From: JAIQFL01 sp035295745 | Lineage (GTDB): Bacteria > Acidobacteriota > Terriglobia > Bryobacterales > Bryobacteraceae | Direction of reading: 5' to 3' | Assembly: GCA_035295745.1 (NCBI GenBank) | Contig: DATGIL010000008.1 | Span: 1-32,330, forward strand | Length of the DNA stretch: 32,330 nucleotides | Part shown: piece after piece, positions 8,357-16,528 of the stretch | Numbering within the stretch: the stretch's first letter is position 1 | How the letters are laid out: the number at the start of each line of letters is the position of its first letter | Program-made: the position numbers and the translations under genes | The notes under the pieces: generated by a model | Seen by the model: the letters and a program-made list of their open reading frames with translations, nothing else | Databases searched by the model: none | What the model was told of the DNA's origin: nothing

Positions 8357-9319
8357 ATGGCCCGTAAAACCAGATATTCGATGCACCACTTCATCCCCCT
8401 CCTTGCTCTGGCAAGTGCCGCCGCCGCGCTCGCGCAACAGGCGAATCAGCCCGGTACCAAATGGAGCGAAGAGGAGCTTCGCCAAGCCGTCCAGACCGCA
8501 CGCGTGGGCCGCAAGCTCACGCCGAAAGCCTGGCCCAACGGCGCACGAGTCGCCGTCTGCCTGACCTTCGACACCGATACCGAAGCCCCGCTCTTGCGTG
8601 ACGGTACGACCTCGCCGACCACGCTCTCCGCTTCCGATTTCGGTGCGGAAAGCGGCATTCACCGGATCCTCGACATGTTGGATCGATACCAGGTGCCGGC
8701 CACCTTCTTCGTCACCGGCGTGGATGCCATGCTGCACCCCGATATGCTCGCGGGCATCTTGAAGAGCGGTAAAAACGAGGTCGGCGTACATGGATGGATC
8801 CACGAGTTCCCGCCGCGGTTGGCCGATGGCGAGGAAGAGCGCCTCCTCGACCAGGCGATCGCGTACCTGACGAAAGCCACCGGCAAGCGCCCGGCCGGGT
8901 ACCGCGCGCCTTCCTGGGCATTCAGCGCCGTGACGCTGGACCTGATTCGAAAGAAGGGCTTTCTGTACGACAGCAGCCTGCAAGCACTCGATGAACCATA
9001 TGAAATCCGTTCGCGCGGGCAGGACACCGGCGTCGTGGAACTGTCCATCGATTGGACTCTCACCGAAACTCCTTATCTGGGACAGAACGGCCACATGCCT
9101 TCGCCCGAATTGCTGTACCAGCTTTATCGAGGCGAATTCGACGGCGCATATAAAGAAGGCACGATGTTCATCCTCACCTTGCATCCTTATCTGAGCGGCC
9201 ATCGCGCACCCATGCAGCAGCTTGACGCTTTCGTGGCCTACATGAAATCGAAATCCGGTGTCTGGTTCGCGACCTGCGCGGAGGTTGCGCAATACGTTAA
9301 GAACGCCACTGCCCGATAA
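8357..9319 (+). CDS. Secreted polysaccharide deacetylase (CE4 fold)
   Basis: This 320-residue protein has an N-terminal signal peptide (cleavage likely after ALAQ, about residue 27). It removes N- or O-acetyl groups from a polysaccharide or peptidoglycan-like substrate outside the cytoplasm. CE4 motifs are visible: FDTDTE with D72 and D74, metal ligands H145 and H149 in GVHGWIHEF, the RAPSW block, and HPY near the C-terminus. The HGWIH form and the WDRT-less C-terminus resemble the PuuE/allantoinase-like branch, so the substrate is uncertain. An alternative start at 8381 would still leave a signal peptide; neither start has a good ribosome site. It stands between the tRNA and the RsbW/STAS pair. 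Confidence 0.85.
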   Translation: MARKTRYSMHHFIPLLALASAAAALAQQANQPGTKWSEEELRQAVQTARVGRKLTPKAWPNGARVAVCLTFDTDTEAPLLRDGTTSPTTLSASDFGAESGIHRILDMLDRYQVPATFFVTGVDAMLHPDMLAGILKSGKNEVGVHGWIHEFPPRLADGEEERLLDQAIAYLTKATGKRPAGYRAPSWAFSAVTLDLIRKKGFLYDSSLQALDEPYEIRSRGQDTGVVELSIDWTLTETPYLGQNGHMPSPELLYQLYRGEFDGAYKEGTMFILTLHPYLSGHRAPMQQLDAFVAYMKSKSGVWFATCAEVAQYVKNATAR

Positions 9320-9375
9320 GTGGCCGGTGGGACCCGTCTGGCTGGTGTCCGGCCCACGTCTGGCCCAGATGGTTC

Positions 9376-9405
9376 TTGACTTTGGTAAGCTTGGTAACGT
9401 ATTCT
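9376..9405 (+). promoter_or_regulatory. Sigma70-like promoter of the RsbW/STAS pair
   Basis: TTGACT (9376-9381), an 18-base spacer and TATTCT (9400-9405) match a housekeeping promoter. Transcription would begin near 9412, so translation from the in-frame TTG at 9376 is impossible from this promoter and the ATG at 9430 is favoured. Confidence 0.6.
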
Positions 9406-9429
9406 GACGGTTCGCTTTGGCCACACGTC

Positions 9430-9885
9430 ATGGCCGTTCTACCTATGCGGGAAAACAAGCACGACGTTCCGGAGACCGTCGAACGGTACCTGGATTCGAC
9501 ACTGGACAGCGTGGATAGCGCCGAAGAGCTTGCTTTGGGCGTTGCCCAGCGAGCCGGGTTCGATGAAGACGATCTCATGAAGATCGGAATGGCAGTCCGG
9601 GAGTCGATGGTGAATGCGGTCGTGCATGGAAACCGGTACAACTCGCACAAGAAGGTCCGTTTTTCGGTCGGCCACAACTCGGAGCGGCTGACCTTGCGGA
9701 TTGCCGATGAGGGCGAAGGATTCGATTTCGCCACCATTCCCGATCCGCTGGCGCCTGAAAATCTGTTGCGCACTTCAGGACGCGGGATTTTTCTGATCCG
9801 CTCCTTCATGGATGAATTCGAAATGCGGCATCTGGATTTGGGCGGAACAGAGTTAACTTTGGTCAAGTACTTGGTGTCTAAATAA
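9430..9885 (+). CDS. RsbW-type serine kinase / anti-sigma factor
   Basis: The 151-residue product is a single GHKL ATPase domain. The N box is RESMVNAVVHGNRY, the G1 box DEGEGFDF and the G2 box TSGRGIFLIRSF. Proteins of this family phosphorylate a STAS-domain antagonist and hold a sigma factor or other target in a partner-switch circuit. The next gene, 33 bases downstream, encodes exactly such a STAS protein, so the two form a module. No sigma factor or PP2C phosphatase gene is nearby, so the target lies elsewhere. The ATG at 9430 is chosen because of the upstream promoter; the ATG at 9445 is also possible. Confidence 0.88.
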   Translation: MAVLPMRENKHDVPETVERYLDSTLDSVDSAEELALGVAQRAGFDEDDLMKIGMAVRESMVNAVVHGNRYNSHKKVRFSVGHNSERLTLRIADEGEGFDFATIPDPLAPENLLRTSGRGIFLIRSFMDEFEMRHLDLGGTELTLVKYLVSK

Positions 9886-9904
9886 TTCGGCAGAGCATTC
9901 AGCC

Positions 9905-9910
9905 AGGAGG
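9905..9910 (+). promoter_or_regulatory. Strong ribosome site for a GTG start
   Basis: AGGAGG stands eight bases before the GTG at 9919 and fixes the start of the STAS gene. Confidence 0.8.
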
Positions 9911-9918
9911 CATATTCA

Positions 9919-10260
9919 GTGAGCGTAAAGTTGAGTACCAGGCAGGTGGGCGACGTGACCGTGGTTGATGTAGCGGGGCGAATTACTCTCGGCGAGGGTT
10001 CGAGCGCGTTGCGCGACGCCCTGCGTGACATGGTCAGCAAGAGCCAAAAAAAGATCCTGCTTAATTTGGGCGAAGTTTCTTACATCGATAGCTCCGGCAT
10101 CGGTGAGCTGGTTTCCGGTTTCACCACGGTTGCCAACAGCGGTGGACAGCTCAAACTGCTGAACCTGAACAAACGCGTGAAAGACCTTTTGCAGATTACC
10201 AAACTGTATACCGTGTTTGACGTCCACGAAGACGAAGCAGGCGCCATTCGCAGCTTCTAG
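9919..10260 (+). CDS. STAS-domain anti-anti-sigma factor
   Basis: This 113-residue protein is a complete STAS domain. The family's phosphorylation site is present as YIDSSGIGEL with S58/S59 at the start of the helix. In known circuits the unphosphorylated form binds the RsbW-like kinase and frees its target, and phosphorylation by that kinase ends the effect. The kinase gene directly upstream is the obvious partner. Start GTG at 9919 with a strong AGGAGG. The C-terminal ITKLYTVFDVHEDE is typical of the family. Confidence 0.92.
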   Translation: MSVKLSTRQVGDVTVVDVAGRITLGEGSSALRDALRDMVSKSQKKILLNLGEVSYIDSSGIGELVSGFTTVANSGGQLKLLNLNKRVKDLLQITKLYTVFDVHEDEAGAIRSF

Positions 10261-10381
10261 GTTTCGGATTTGCGGCGGCTCGCTAAGACGCGGGCCGCAC
10301 TCCCTCCTCAGCGATTCCAGCTCTCATCAGGCATGCATTTTTGCGGCCCGCGCGTAACCCCAGTCCGGCGCGCGTCTCGGG

Positions 10382-10387
10382 TATAAT
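10382..10387 (+). promoter_or_regulatory. -10 box upstream of garR
   Basis: A perfect TATAAT lies 33 bases before the garR start. No convincing -35 box is seen in the GC-rich sequence upstream (10355-10365), so an activator may be needed. Confidence 0.45.
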
Positions 10388-10402
10388 CGCAATTCGGAAC
10401 CT

Positions 10403-10408
10403 AAGGAG
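10403..10408 (+). promoter_or_regulatory. Ribosome site for the garR TTG start
   Basis: AAGGAG six bases before the TTG at 10415; the Rossmann motif begins right after this start, so a later ATG would cut the fold. Confidence 0.75.
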
Positions 10409-10414
10409 CGTCCT

Positions 10415-11320
10415 TTGCCTCATATCGGATTCATCGGTCTCGGCATCATGGGGAAACCCATGTCCCGGAATTTGCAGAAGGCGGGCTACCGCCTGGTCGT
10501 CTATGACATTTTTCCAGGCCCCGTCGCGGAACTCACGGAGGCCGGCGCTGAGCGCGGCGAGTCGTGCGCCGACACCGCGGCCCGCGCGGAGGTGATCATT
10601 ACCATGCTGCCGGACGGACCTGACGTGGAAACTGCGGTGCTTGGTCCAGGCGGCGTACTGGAAGGCGCACGGCCGGGTTCGATTGTGGTCGACATGAGTT
10701 CCATCAGCCCCCTGGTTTCGCAAAAAGTCGGCGCGGCCTGTGCCGCTAAAGGCGTGGAGTTCCTAGATGCACCCGTCAGCGGCGGCGAGCCCAAAGCCAT
10801 CGATGCGACGCTCGCCATCATGGCGGGAGGCAACGCGGATGCGTTCGATCGCGTGCAGCCCATCCTGCAGAAGATGGGGTCGAGCGTCACCCTCACAGGC
10901 CCCGTGGGCGCTGGGAATGTCACCAAACTGGCCAACCAGATCATGGTGGCCTGCAACATCGCTGCCATGGGAGAAGCACTGGTGCTGGCGACCCGCGCGG
11001 GGCTCGATCCGGAAGTGGTATTCAACGCGGTGAAGGGTGGCCTCGCCGGCAGCACCGTTCTCAACGCCAAGGCTCCAATGCTGATCTCGCGTAACTTCAA
11101 GCCGGGTTTTCGCATTAAGCTTCACCAAAAAGATCTGCGCAACGCTCTGCTGGCCGCGGAGTCGATGAAGGTGTCCCTGCCACTGACCAGCCTCGTGCAG
11201 CAGATGATCATGGCATTGATGAACGAGGGCAAAGGCGACCTCGACCACTCCGCGATCGCGACGTTCATTGAGGAGATGGCGGGCATAGAGGTCAAGAAGG
11301 GGACTGCTGCCGGAGCCTGA
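10415..11320 (+). CDS. garR: 2-hydroxy-3-oxopropionate (tartronate semialdehyde) reductase
   Basis: This 301-residue NAD(P)-dependent enzyme reduces tartronate semialdehyde to D-glycerate in the galactarate/glucarate and glyoxylate pathways. It follows E. coli GarR closely over its whole length: the Rossmann motif GFIGLGIMGKPMSRN, the substrate loop DAPVSGGEPKAID, the catalytic K171 in GAGNVTKLANQ, and the C-terminal blocks GGLAGSTVLNAKAPM and FKPGFRIKLHQKDL. The neighbours support this role: an HpcH/HpaI aldolase of the type that yields tartronate semialdehyde is two genes downstream. A general 3-hydroxyisobutyrate dehydrogenase is the alternative, but the loop and lysine blocks favour GarR. 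Confidence 0.9.
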   Translation: MPHIGFIGLGIMGKPMSRNLQKAGYRLVVYDIFPGPVAELTEAGAERGESCADTAARAEVIITMLPDGPDVETAVLGPGGVLEGARPGSIVVDMSSISPLVSQKVGAACAAKGVEFLDAPVSGGEPKAIDATLAIMAGGNADAFDRVQPILQKMGSSVTLTGPVGAGNVTKLANQIMVACNIAAMGEALVLATRAGLDPEVVFNAVKGGLAGSTVLNAKAPMLISRNFKPGFRIKLHQKDLRNALLAAESMKVSLPLTSLVQQMIMALMNEGKGDLDHSAIATFIEEMAGIEVKKGTAAGA

Positions 11321-11342
11321 GTAATTCCGGGGTGCTACCGGT

Positions 11343-13694
11343 ATGGCTCATGCTCGCGTCTGGATCCTGACGTCTCTTCTGCTGTGCGGCGCACCCGCCG
11401 CGGCGCTGGATTTGAAATCGGCAGTGGTGGTCGCACCGAACACCCTCGCCGGACCCGAAAAAAAGGCTGTTGCGCTACTGGTGGATGAGATCGAAAAGCG
11501 CACCCGTCTTCGCCTGACTATCAGCCAAAACAGGCCCGCTCAGGGCACCGCGATCCTCCTCGGGCAGCAGTTCGGCCGGTCCGAGAATGGTCTGGTCCCG
11601 GCAGTTGCTGGCGCGGATGGATATCGTGTACAAGTCATCGGAGATTCTGTGATAGTCGCAGGCAACGATGCACGCGGCACGTTGTTCGGCGCAGGTTGCC
11701 TGCTCCGCAATCTCCGCATGGAGCGCGACCTTCTCGAAGTTCCGGACAGTCTCTCGATTGCCACGGCGCCGAAGTACGCCTTGCGCGGCCATCAGCTTGG
11801 CTATCGTCCCAAGACGAATTCATACGATGGCTGGAGCGTTCCGGTTTGGGATCAGTATCTGCGCGACCTCGCGGTGTTCGGAACCAATGCCGTAGAGTTG
11901 ATTCCGCCGCGCTCCGATGACGATGCCGACAGCCCGCACTTTCCCCTTCCGCCAATGCCGATGATGGTCGAAATGTCGCGCCTCGCGGACTCCTATGGGC
12001 TCGACGTGTGGATCTGGTATCCGGCAATGGACAAAGACTATTCCGATCCGAAGACTGTGGAGTTCGCATTACGCGAATGGGGCGAGGTTTTTCGCCAGCT
12101 TCCGCGGATCGATGCCGTCTTCGTCCCAGGAGGCGACCCGGGCCACACCGAGCCGAAGTATCTGCTCGCCCTGTTGGAGCAGCAGACTGCGCTGCTGCAT
12201 CGGTATCACCCGAAGGCACAGATGTGGGTTTCGCCGCAGAGCTTCAATCGGGAATGGATGGACCAGTTTCTCGATATCCTGAAGACCCGGCAGCCGGCAT
12301 GGCTCAGCGGAGTCGTGTTCGGCCCGCAGGTGCGCATGAGTCTGCCGGAATTGCGCGCGGCGGTGCCCCAACGATATCCTATCCGCCACTATCCCGATAT
12401 CACGCACAGCCGCCAGTCGCAGTATCCCGTGCCGGACTGGGATGTGGCGTATGCCCTCACGGAAGCGCGCGAGACTATCAACCCGCGGCCAGTCGACGAG
12501 TCGAACATCTTTCGTTTGCTGCAGCCGTATACCATCGGTTTTCTGACTTACTCGGAAGGCTGCAACGACGACGTCAACAAGTTCGTGTGGAGCGCTCTGG
12601 GGTGGAATCCCGATGCGAAGCCGATCGACATCCTGCGCGACTACTCGCGCTACTTCATCGGCGAGCGGTACCGGGACAGCTTCGCGCAGGGTCTGCTCGC
12701 GCTGGAACGGAACTGGCGCGGACCCCTGGCCACCAATACCGGTGTCGAGACCACGCTCCAGCAGTTTCAGGAGATGGAGCGTAGCGCGTCGCCGCAGCTT
12801 CGTGCCAACTGGCGCTTCCAACAGGCCTTGTACCGTGCCTATTACGACGCATACGTGCGTAGCCGGCTGTTATATGAGACGCAACTCGAAAGCCAGGCGA
12901 TGTTCGAGCTGCGCAATGCCAAAACGGTGGGTCCGGCCACAGCCATGGCGCGTGCGGAAGAACTCCTGGATCGCTCCGCCGTGGAACGCGTACAGCCGGC
13001 TTGGCGTGCGCGCATCTTCGAACTGGCGGAGGCGCTGTTCCAGAGCATCCACATGCAGTTGAGCGTGCCGCGTTACCAGGCGATTTCCGTCGATCGTGGC
13101 GCCAATCTCGATACAGTAGATACACCTCTGAACAGCCGTTCATGGTTGAAGCAGCAGTTCGCCGCCATCCGCCGGATGACGGACGAGAAGGAGCAGTTCC
13201 AGTCGCTGGACGCCCTCGCCAATTGGACCGATCCCGGCCCCGGCGGTTTCTACGACGACTTGGGGAACCTCACGCAACAACCCCATTTGGTGCGCGGCCT
13301 CGGGTACGAGAAGGATCCGGCATTTCTGCAATCCTCGCTGGTGGGATTCTCGGGCCGTGCCGCATGGCGCAGTTCCTGGTGGACTCACGCCGAATCGCTG
13401 GTGGATGCGCCGCTGCGCATGCACTACGATCAACTCGACCCGAGTGCGGAGTACAAGATTCGCGTCGTGTACGCGGGCGACAGCGCGTCCGTGAAGGTCA
13501 GGTTAGTGGCCAACGGCGCGATCGAGATCCATCCACTACTGCAAAAGCCCACGCCGGTAAAGCCCCTGGAGTTCGATATTCCACGGCAGGCCACCGCGAA
13601 AGGAGAGCTGGACCTGAGCTGGTCGCGCGAACCCGGACTCGGCGGAAACGGGCGCGGTGTCCAGGTGTCGGAGGTCTGGCTAATCAAAAAATGA
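11343..13694 (+). CDS. Exported alpha-glucuronidase-like / GH67-GH20 type glycosidase
   Basis: The 783-residue protein has a signal peptide (residues 1-21, AAALDL). An N-terminal alpha/beta domain (about 25-125) follows, of the kind that precedes the barrel in GH67 and GH20 enzymes (GTAILLGQQ, GNDARGTLFGAGCLLRNL). A barrel-like central part (about 140-450) begins ALRGHQLGYRPKTNSYDGW and contains acidic blocks suited to catalysis, such as FVPGGDPGHTE and TYSEGCNDDVNK. A helical region and a C-terminal beta-sandwich-like part (about 650-783) complete it. I infer hydrolysis of a glycoside, possibly uronic-acid containing, because garR lies 22 bases upstream and an aldolase overlaps its stop (ATGA). 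The exact family and the catalytic residues are not certain. Confidence 0.65.
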   Translation: MAHARVWILTSLLLCGAPAAALDLKSAVVVAPNTLAGPEKKAVALLVDEIEKRTRLRLTISQNRPAQGTAILLGQQFGRSENGLVPAVAGADGYRVQVIGDSVIVAGNDARGTLFGAGCLLRNLRMERDLLEVPDSLSIATAPKYALRGHQLGYRPKTNSYDGWSVPVWDQYLRDLAVFGTNAVELIPPRSDDDADSPHFPLPPMPMMVEMSRLADSYGLDVWIWYPAMDKDYSDPKTVEFALREWGEVFRQLPRIDAVFVPGGDPGHTEPKYLLALLEQQTALLHRYHPKAQMWVSPQSFNREWMDQFLDILKTRQPAWLSGVVFGPQVRMSLPELRAAVPQRYPIRHYPDITHSRQSQYPVPDWDVAYALTEARETINPRPVDESNIFRLLQPYTIGFLTYSEGCNDDVNKFVWSALGWNPDAKPIDILRDYSRYFIGERYRDSFAQGLLALERNWRGPLATNTGVETTLQQFQEMERSASPQLRANWRFQQALYRAYYDAYVRSRLLYETQLESQAMFELRNAKTVGPATAMARAEELLDRSAVERVQPAWRARIFELAEALFQSIHMQLSVPRYQAISVDRGANLDTVDTPLNSRSWLKQQFAAIRRMTDEKEQFQSLDALANWTDPGPGGFYDDLGNLTQQPHLVRGLGYEKDPAFLQSSLVGFSGRAAWRSSWWTHAESLVDAPLRMHYDQLDPSAEYKIRVVYAGDSASVKVRLVANGAIEIHPLLQKPTPVKPLEFDIPRQATAKGELDLSWSREPGLGGNGRGVQVSEVWLIKK

Positions 13695-14464
13695 GCGAAT
13701 CTTCCTGGCAGAGTCCCGTCAAACGAAAGCTGCGCGAAGGCAAAACCGTGCTGGCGGCCACGATCATGGTGAACAGCGTGGAGGTGGCGGCGCATCTGTC
13801 CACTCTCGGATTCGATTTTCTGTGGATTGAGATGGAGCATTCGCCCATCACGCTGGAGTCGCTGCGGAATATGGTGCTGGCGACTCGCGGGCTGCCCACA
13901 CTGCCCTTCGCGCGGGTGCCTGTGAACGAACTCTGGACTGCCAAACGCGTCCTCGATGCAGGCGTGTATGGTGTGATGTTTCCCTTCACCAGCACCCCGG
14001 AGTTGGCACGGCAGGCCGCGGAGGCGTGCCACTATCCGCCGCTCGGGCGCCGCGGATCGGGTCCGACTCTGGCGAAATTTGCGTGGCCCGATGGCGCGCG
14101 CTATCACGACTCCGCCGACGAGAACGTTACCGTGATCGCGATTATCGAAGAGGGTCGCGCCGTGGACAAGATCGACGAGATCGCCGCTACGCCGGGCTTA
14201 GACGCGCTGTTCATCGGCACGAGCGACCTCTCGTTTTCCCTCGGGCTTCGCGGCAATCAGACCGATCCCAAGCTGCATCGGGCCATCGCGAAAGTAGTCG
14301 ATGCCGGCAAGCGGTATGGGATAGCTTTGGGGCGCCCGGCAGGAACGCCGGAGCAGGTGCTGGAGTATCAGAAAGAGGGTTTTCAATTGTTCCAGGCCCC
14401 GGGGGAGATCGCACTGATGACCGCCGGAGCGCGCAAGTATCTGGGTCCGCTGGTGACCGGGTAG
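13691..14464 (+). CDS. HpcH/HpaI class II aldolase (2-keto-3-deoxyglucarate aldolase type)
   Basis: This 257-residue metal-dependent aldolase belongs to the HpcH/HpaI family, which splits 2-keto-3-deoxy acids into pyruvate and an aldehyde. H50 in IEMEHSP aligns with the active-site His of GarL, the FARVPVN block carries the substrate Arg, and the Glu of IIEEGRAVDKID and the Asp of IGTSDLS are the metal ligands. YPPLGRRG is the usual family block. With garR in the same operon the likely products are pyruvate and tartronate semialdehyde. The start overlaps the glycosidase stop by ATGA. A much longer frame runs in from 13001, but upstream of 13691 it is only a shadow of the glycosidase gene. Confidence 0.85.
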   Translation: MSESSWQSPVKRKLREGKTVLAATIMVNSVEVAAHLSTLGFDFLWIEMEHSPITLESLRNMVLATRGLPTLPFARVPVNELWTAKRVLDAGVYGVMFPFTSTPELARQAAEACHYPPLGRRGSGPTLAKFAWPDGARYHDSADENVTVIAIIEEGRAVDKIDEIAATPGLDALFIGTSDLSFSLGLRGNQTDPKLHRAIAKVVDAGKRYGIALGRPAGTPEQVLEYQKEGFQLFQAPGEIALMTAGARKYLGPLVTG

Positions 14465-14465
14465 C

Positions 14466-14990
14466 ATGCTTCCATTCGCGGAGTACAGCGCGCGCGTGGA
14501 GGAACATCTGGGCCGCCGTTATGGCATTCAGGTGGTAACCCGCGACATCCCCGACCCGCTGACTGGCGATCTGGACGGGGCTGAGATCCATATCGATTGT
14601 GCCGTGACGGTGGAGCAGCGCTTCTTCTTGTTAGGCCACCTGTTCGGTCACACAGTGCAGTGGAATGTGGATCCGCGCGCTTTCGAAATCGGCAAGCCCC
14701 AAAAGCCGCCGGTGAGTGAGGAGTTGCTGCCTGAGCTGTTGGATTACGAGGTCGAGGCAGCGGAGTACGGGCTCGCGCTGTTCCATGAAATCGGCATCAC
14801 GGCGGCTGACCAGTGGTATTGCGACTTCACGGCGTGCGATCGGGCCTATCTTTTCCACTACTATCGTACCGGCGAAAAACGGAGTGTTCTTAGCTTTTGG
14901 CGCGATGGCACTCCGCTATTGAAGGCGAAGGTGATTCCTGCGTTCACGCCGGTGAAGCGCGTCTTTCGGCTCGATGGCATCGTGATCTGA
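14466..14990 (+). CDS. IrrE/ImmA-like protein with altered zinc motif
   Basis: The product has 174 residues and no recognised full-length family. Its middle resembles the M78 (ImmA/IrrE) metallopeptidase core: EIHIDCAVTVEQRFFLLGHL leads into H58-L-F-G-H62, then an acidic helix EVEAAEYGLALFHEIG offers a third ligand (E97 or E100). In active enzymes the motif is HExxH; here the catalytic Glu is Leu. The metal site may survive but peptide cleavage is unlikely. The C-terminal part (about 115-174) is beta-rich. It starts directly after the aldolase stop, so it is cotranscribed with the sugar-acid genes, though no link in function is evident. The assignment rests on pattern only. Confidence 0.6.
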   Translation: MLPFAEYSARVEEHLGRRYGIQVVTRDIPDPLTGDLDGAEIHIDCAVTVEQRFFLLGHLFGHTVQWNVDPRAFEIGKPQKPPVSEELLPELLDYEVEAAEYGLALFHEIGITAADQWYCDFTACDRAYLFHYYRTGEKRSVLSFWRDGTPLLKAKVIPAFTPVKRVFRLDGIVI

Positions 14991-15053
14991 CGCGGCGCCG
15001 GGTTCCACGAAAACAATGAAATCGCCATACACTGTGGATAGGCCTCGATTGGC

Positions 15054-16511
15054 ATGACACGACTTGACAGCTTCCTGGCATACGCCGAATCCAACCGGCT
15101 TGTGGTCTGCGGAGTTGCCGTCATCATGATCATCCTGGTCGCCTGGGGCGACTACGTGCTCCCCAATACTTCGGTCGGATTCCTCTACCTGCTGCCCATC
15201 CTGCTATCCGCGCCTGCACTGAACATCCCACAGATCGTCGCGATGGCGATCGTATGCGGATACCTCCGCGAGGCCTTCGATCCCCTGCAGGGTATTTCAG
15301 CCCGGCAGTGGGCTCCGATGCCAGTTGTTCTGAATCCGCTGGATTGGGTGCCCGGATCTGCCGGACGCTTGCTCGCCGCCACCACGGGATTTGCCATGAC
15401 CGGATTCTTCGTTGCCGAGTTGAACCAGCACCGCCGCGTTTTGGCCGCCCACCTCAAGGAACGCGAGGAGCAGATGCACCTCCGGCAAGAAGCCGAACGC
15501 CAGGTGCGCATTCTGATTGAAACCAGTCCGCTGGCCATCCTCACTCTGGATGAATCTGGTGAGGTCCGCCTGGCGAATGAGTCGGCACGGGAACTCCTCG
15601 GTTTCGACGGCGAAGCCCTGCAGGGCCGGCTCGTGGAGCCGTATCTGCCCATCCTCGCGCGAATGCTGCACAGCCACCACTCAGGCGGGAACATCCGAAC
15701 CAGCGTGGAGTGCAAAGGACAGCGCCGCAATGGCGATGTGTTTTTGGCGCATGTTTGGCTCTCCACCTACCGCACTTCCGGCGGCCCGGGTCTCGCCGCG
15801 GTGGTTTGGGACGCTTCGGAGAACCTGCGCGATCGTGAAGGGGCCGGTCTCGACTCGATGATGGCCACGTCGCGCGTGCTGATCGGCGCCATCTCTCATG
15901 AGATTCGCAATCTCGCATCCGCGGCGGCTTCGGCCCACGCGGCGTTAAGTGCCTCCGGCAACCGCGACCAGGACGAGCAATACCAGGTGCTCGGGACTCT
16001 GATACGCGGGCTCGAGAAAATCGCGTCGTCCGGGCTTCGCGTCGCCTCCGATCGCGCGGCCGTGGTCGCCGATCTGGGCACGGTGCTCGACGAAGCCCGT
16101 ATCGTGATCGAGCCGGCATTCCGCGAAGCGGGGATTTCGGTAATCTGGGAAGTAACCGATGGCTTGCCGCTGGTGCAAGCCGACCACCACAGTCTGTTGC
16201 AGGTCTTCGTGAACCTGGCTCGCAACAGTCAGCAGGCTCTGCAATCCTCCCGCAACGGCCAAGTGCGGATTCAGGCCGCGGTGGAAAGCGATCTGGTGGT
16301 AGTGCGGTTTCACGACAGCGGCCCTGGCGTTTCCCACCCGGAGGAGTTGTTCCGGCCGTTTCAGCCGGGAGCGCATGCTTACGGACTGGGGCTGTACATT
16401 TCCCGCGCGATTCTGCGAGCCCATGGCGGCGGGCTTCGGTATGAGCCTGCGCCGGCGGGCAGCTGTTTCGTTGTGGAATTGTGGCCGGTGGAAAATTCAA
16501 TCGTCGGATAG
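15054..16511 (+). CDS. Membrane sensor histidine kinase with PAS domain
   Basis: This is a 485-residue inner-membrane kinase. Membrane helices cover about residues 15-75 and 103-123. A helical linker and a PAS domain follow (about 150-265; ILIETSPLAILTLDESGEV). Next are the phospho-acceptor H282 (ISHEIRNL) and a GHKL ATPase domain with N box NLARNSQQAL, DSGPGVS and YGLGLYISRAI. The phospho-acceptor helix is short and the HEIRN form is close to that of NtrB-like kinases. The NarL-type regulator gene starts 18 bases after its stop and is its evident partner. The stimulus is unknown. Confidence 0.88.
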   Translation: MTRLDSFLAYAESNRLVVCGVAVIMIILVAWGDYVLPNTSVGFLYLLPILLSAPALNIPQIVAMAIVCGYLREAFDPLQGISARQWAPMPVVLNPLDWVPGSAGRLLAATTGFAMTGFFVAELNQHRRVLAAHLKEREEQMHLRQEAERQVRILIETSPLAILTLDESGEVRLANESARELLGFDGEALQGRLVEPYLPILARMLHSHHSGGNIRTSVECKGQRRNGDVFLAHVWLSTYRTSGGPGLAAVVWDASENLRDREGAGLDSMMATSRVLIGAISHEIRNLASAAASAHAALSASGNRDQDEQYQVLGTLIRGLEKIASSGLRVASDRAAVVADLGTVLDEARIVIEPAFREAGISVIWEVTDGLPLVQADHHSLLQVFVNLARNSQQALQSSRNGQVRIQAAVESDLVVVRFHDSGPGVSHPEELFRPFQPGAHAYGLGLYISRAILRAHGGGLRYEPAPAGSCFVVELWPVENSIVG

Positions 16512-16528
16512 TGAAGGCTGGACCATCC

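Noticed and set aside
8330..9424. A 364-codon minus-strand frame
   Set aside because: It lies exactly opposite the polysaccharide deacetylase, whose motifs and signal peptide are clear; the antisense product has no motif.
10272..10309. TGCGGC/GCCGCA inverted repeat as terminator of the STAS gene
   Set aside because: The stem is six pairs with a long loop and no T run; such repeats are frequent by chance at this GC content.
12069..12821. A 250-codon minus-strand frame
   Set aside because: It is antisense to the glycosidase, and its composition is that of a shadow frame in GC-rich DNA.
13001..13690. An N-terminal extension of the aldolase
   Set aside because: The sequence is the glycosidase gene read in another frame; the aldolase fold starts at the ATG at 13691.
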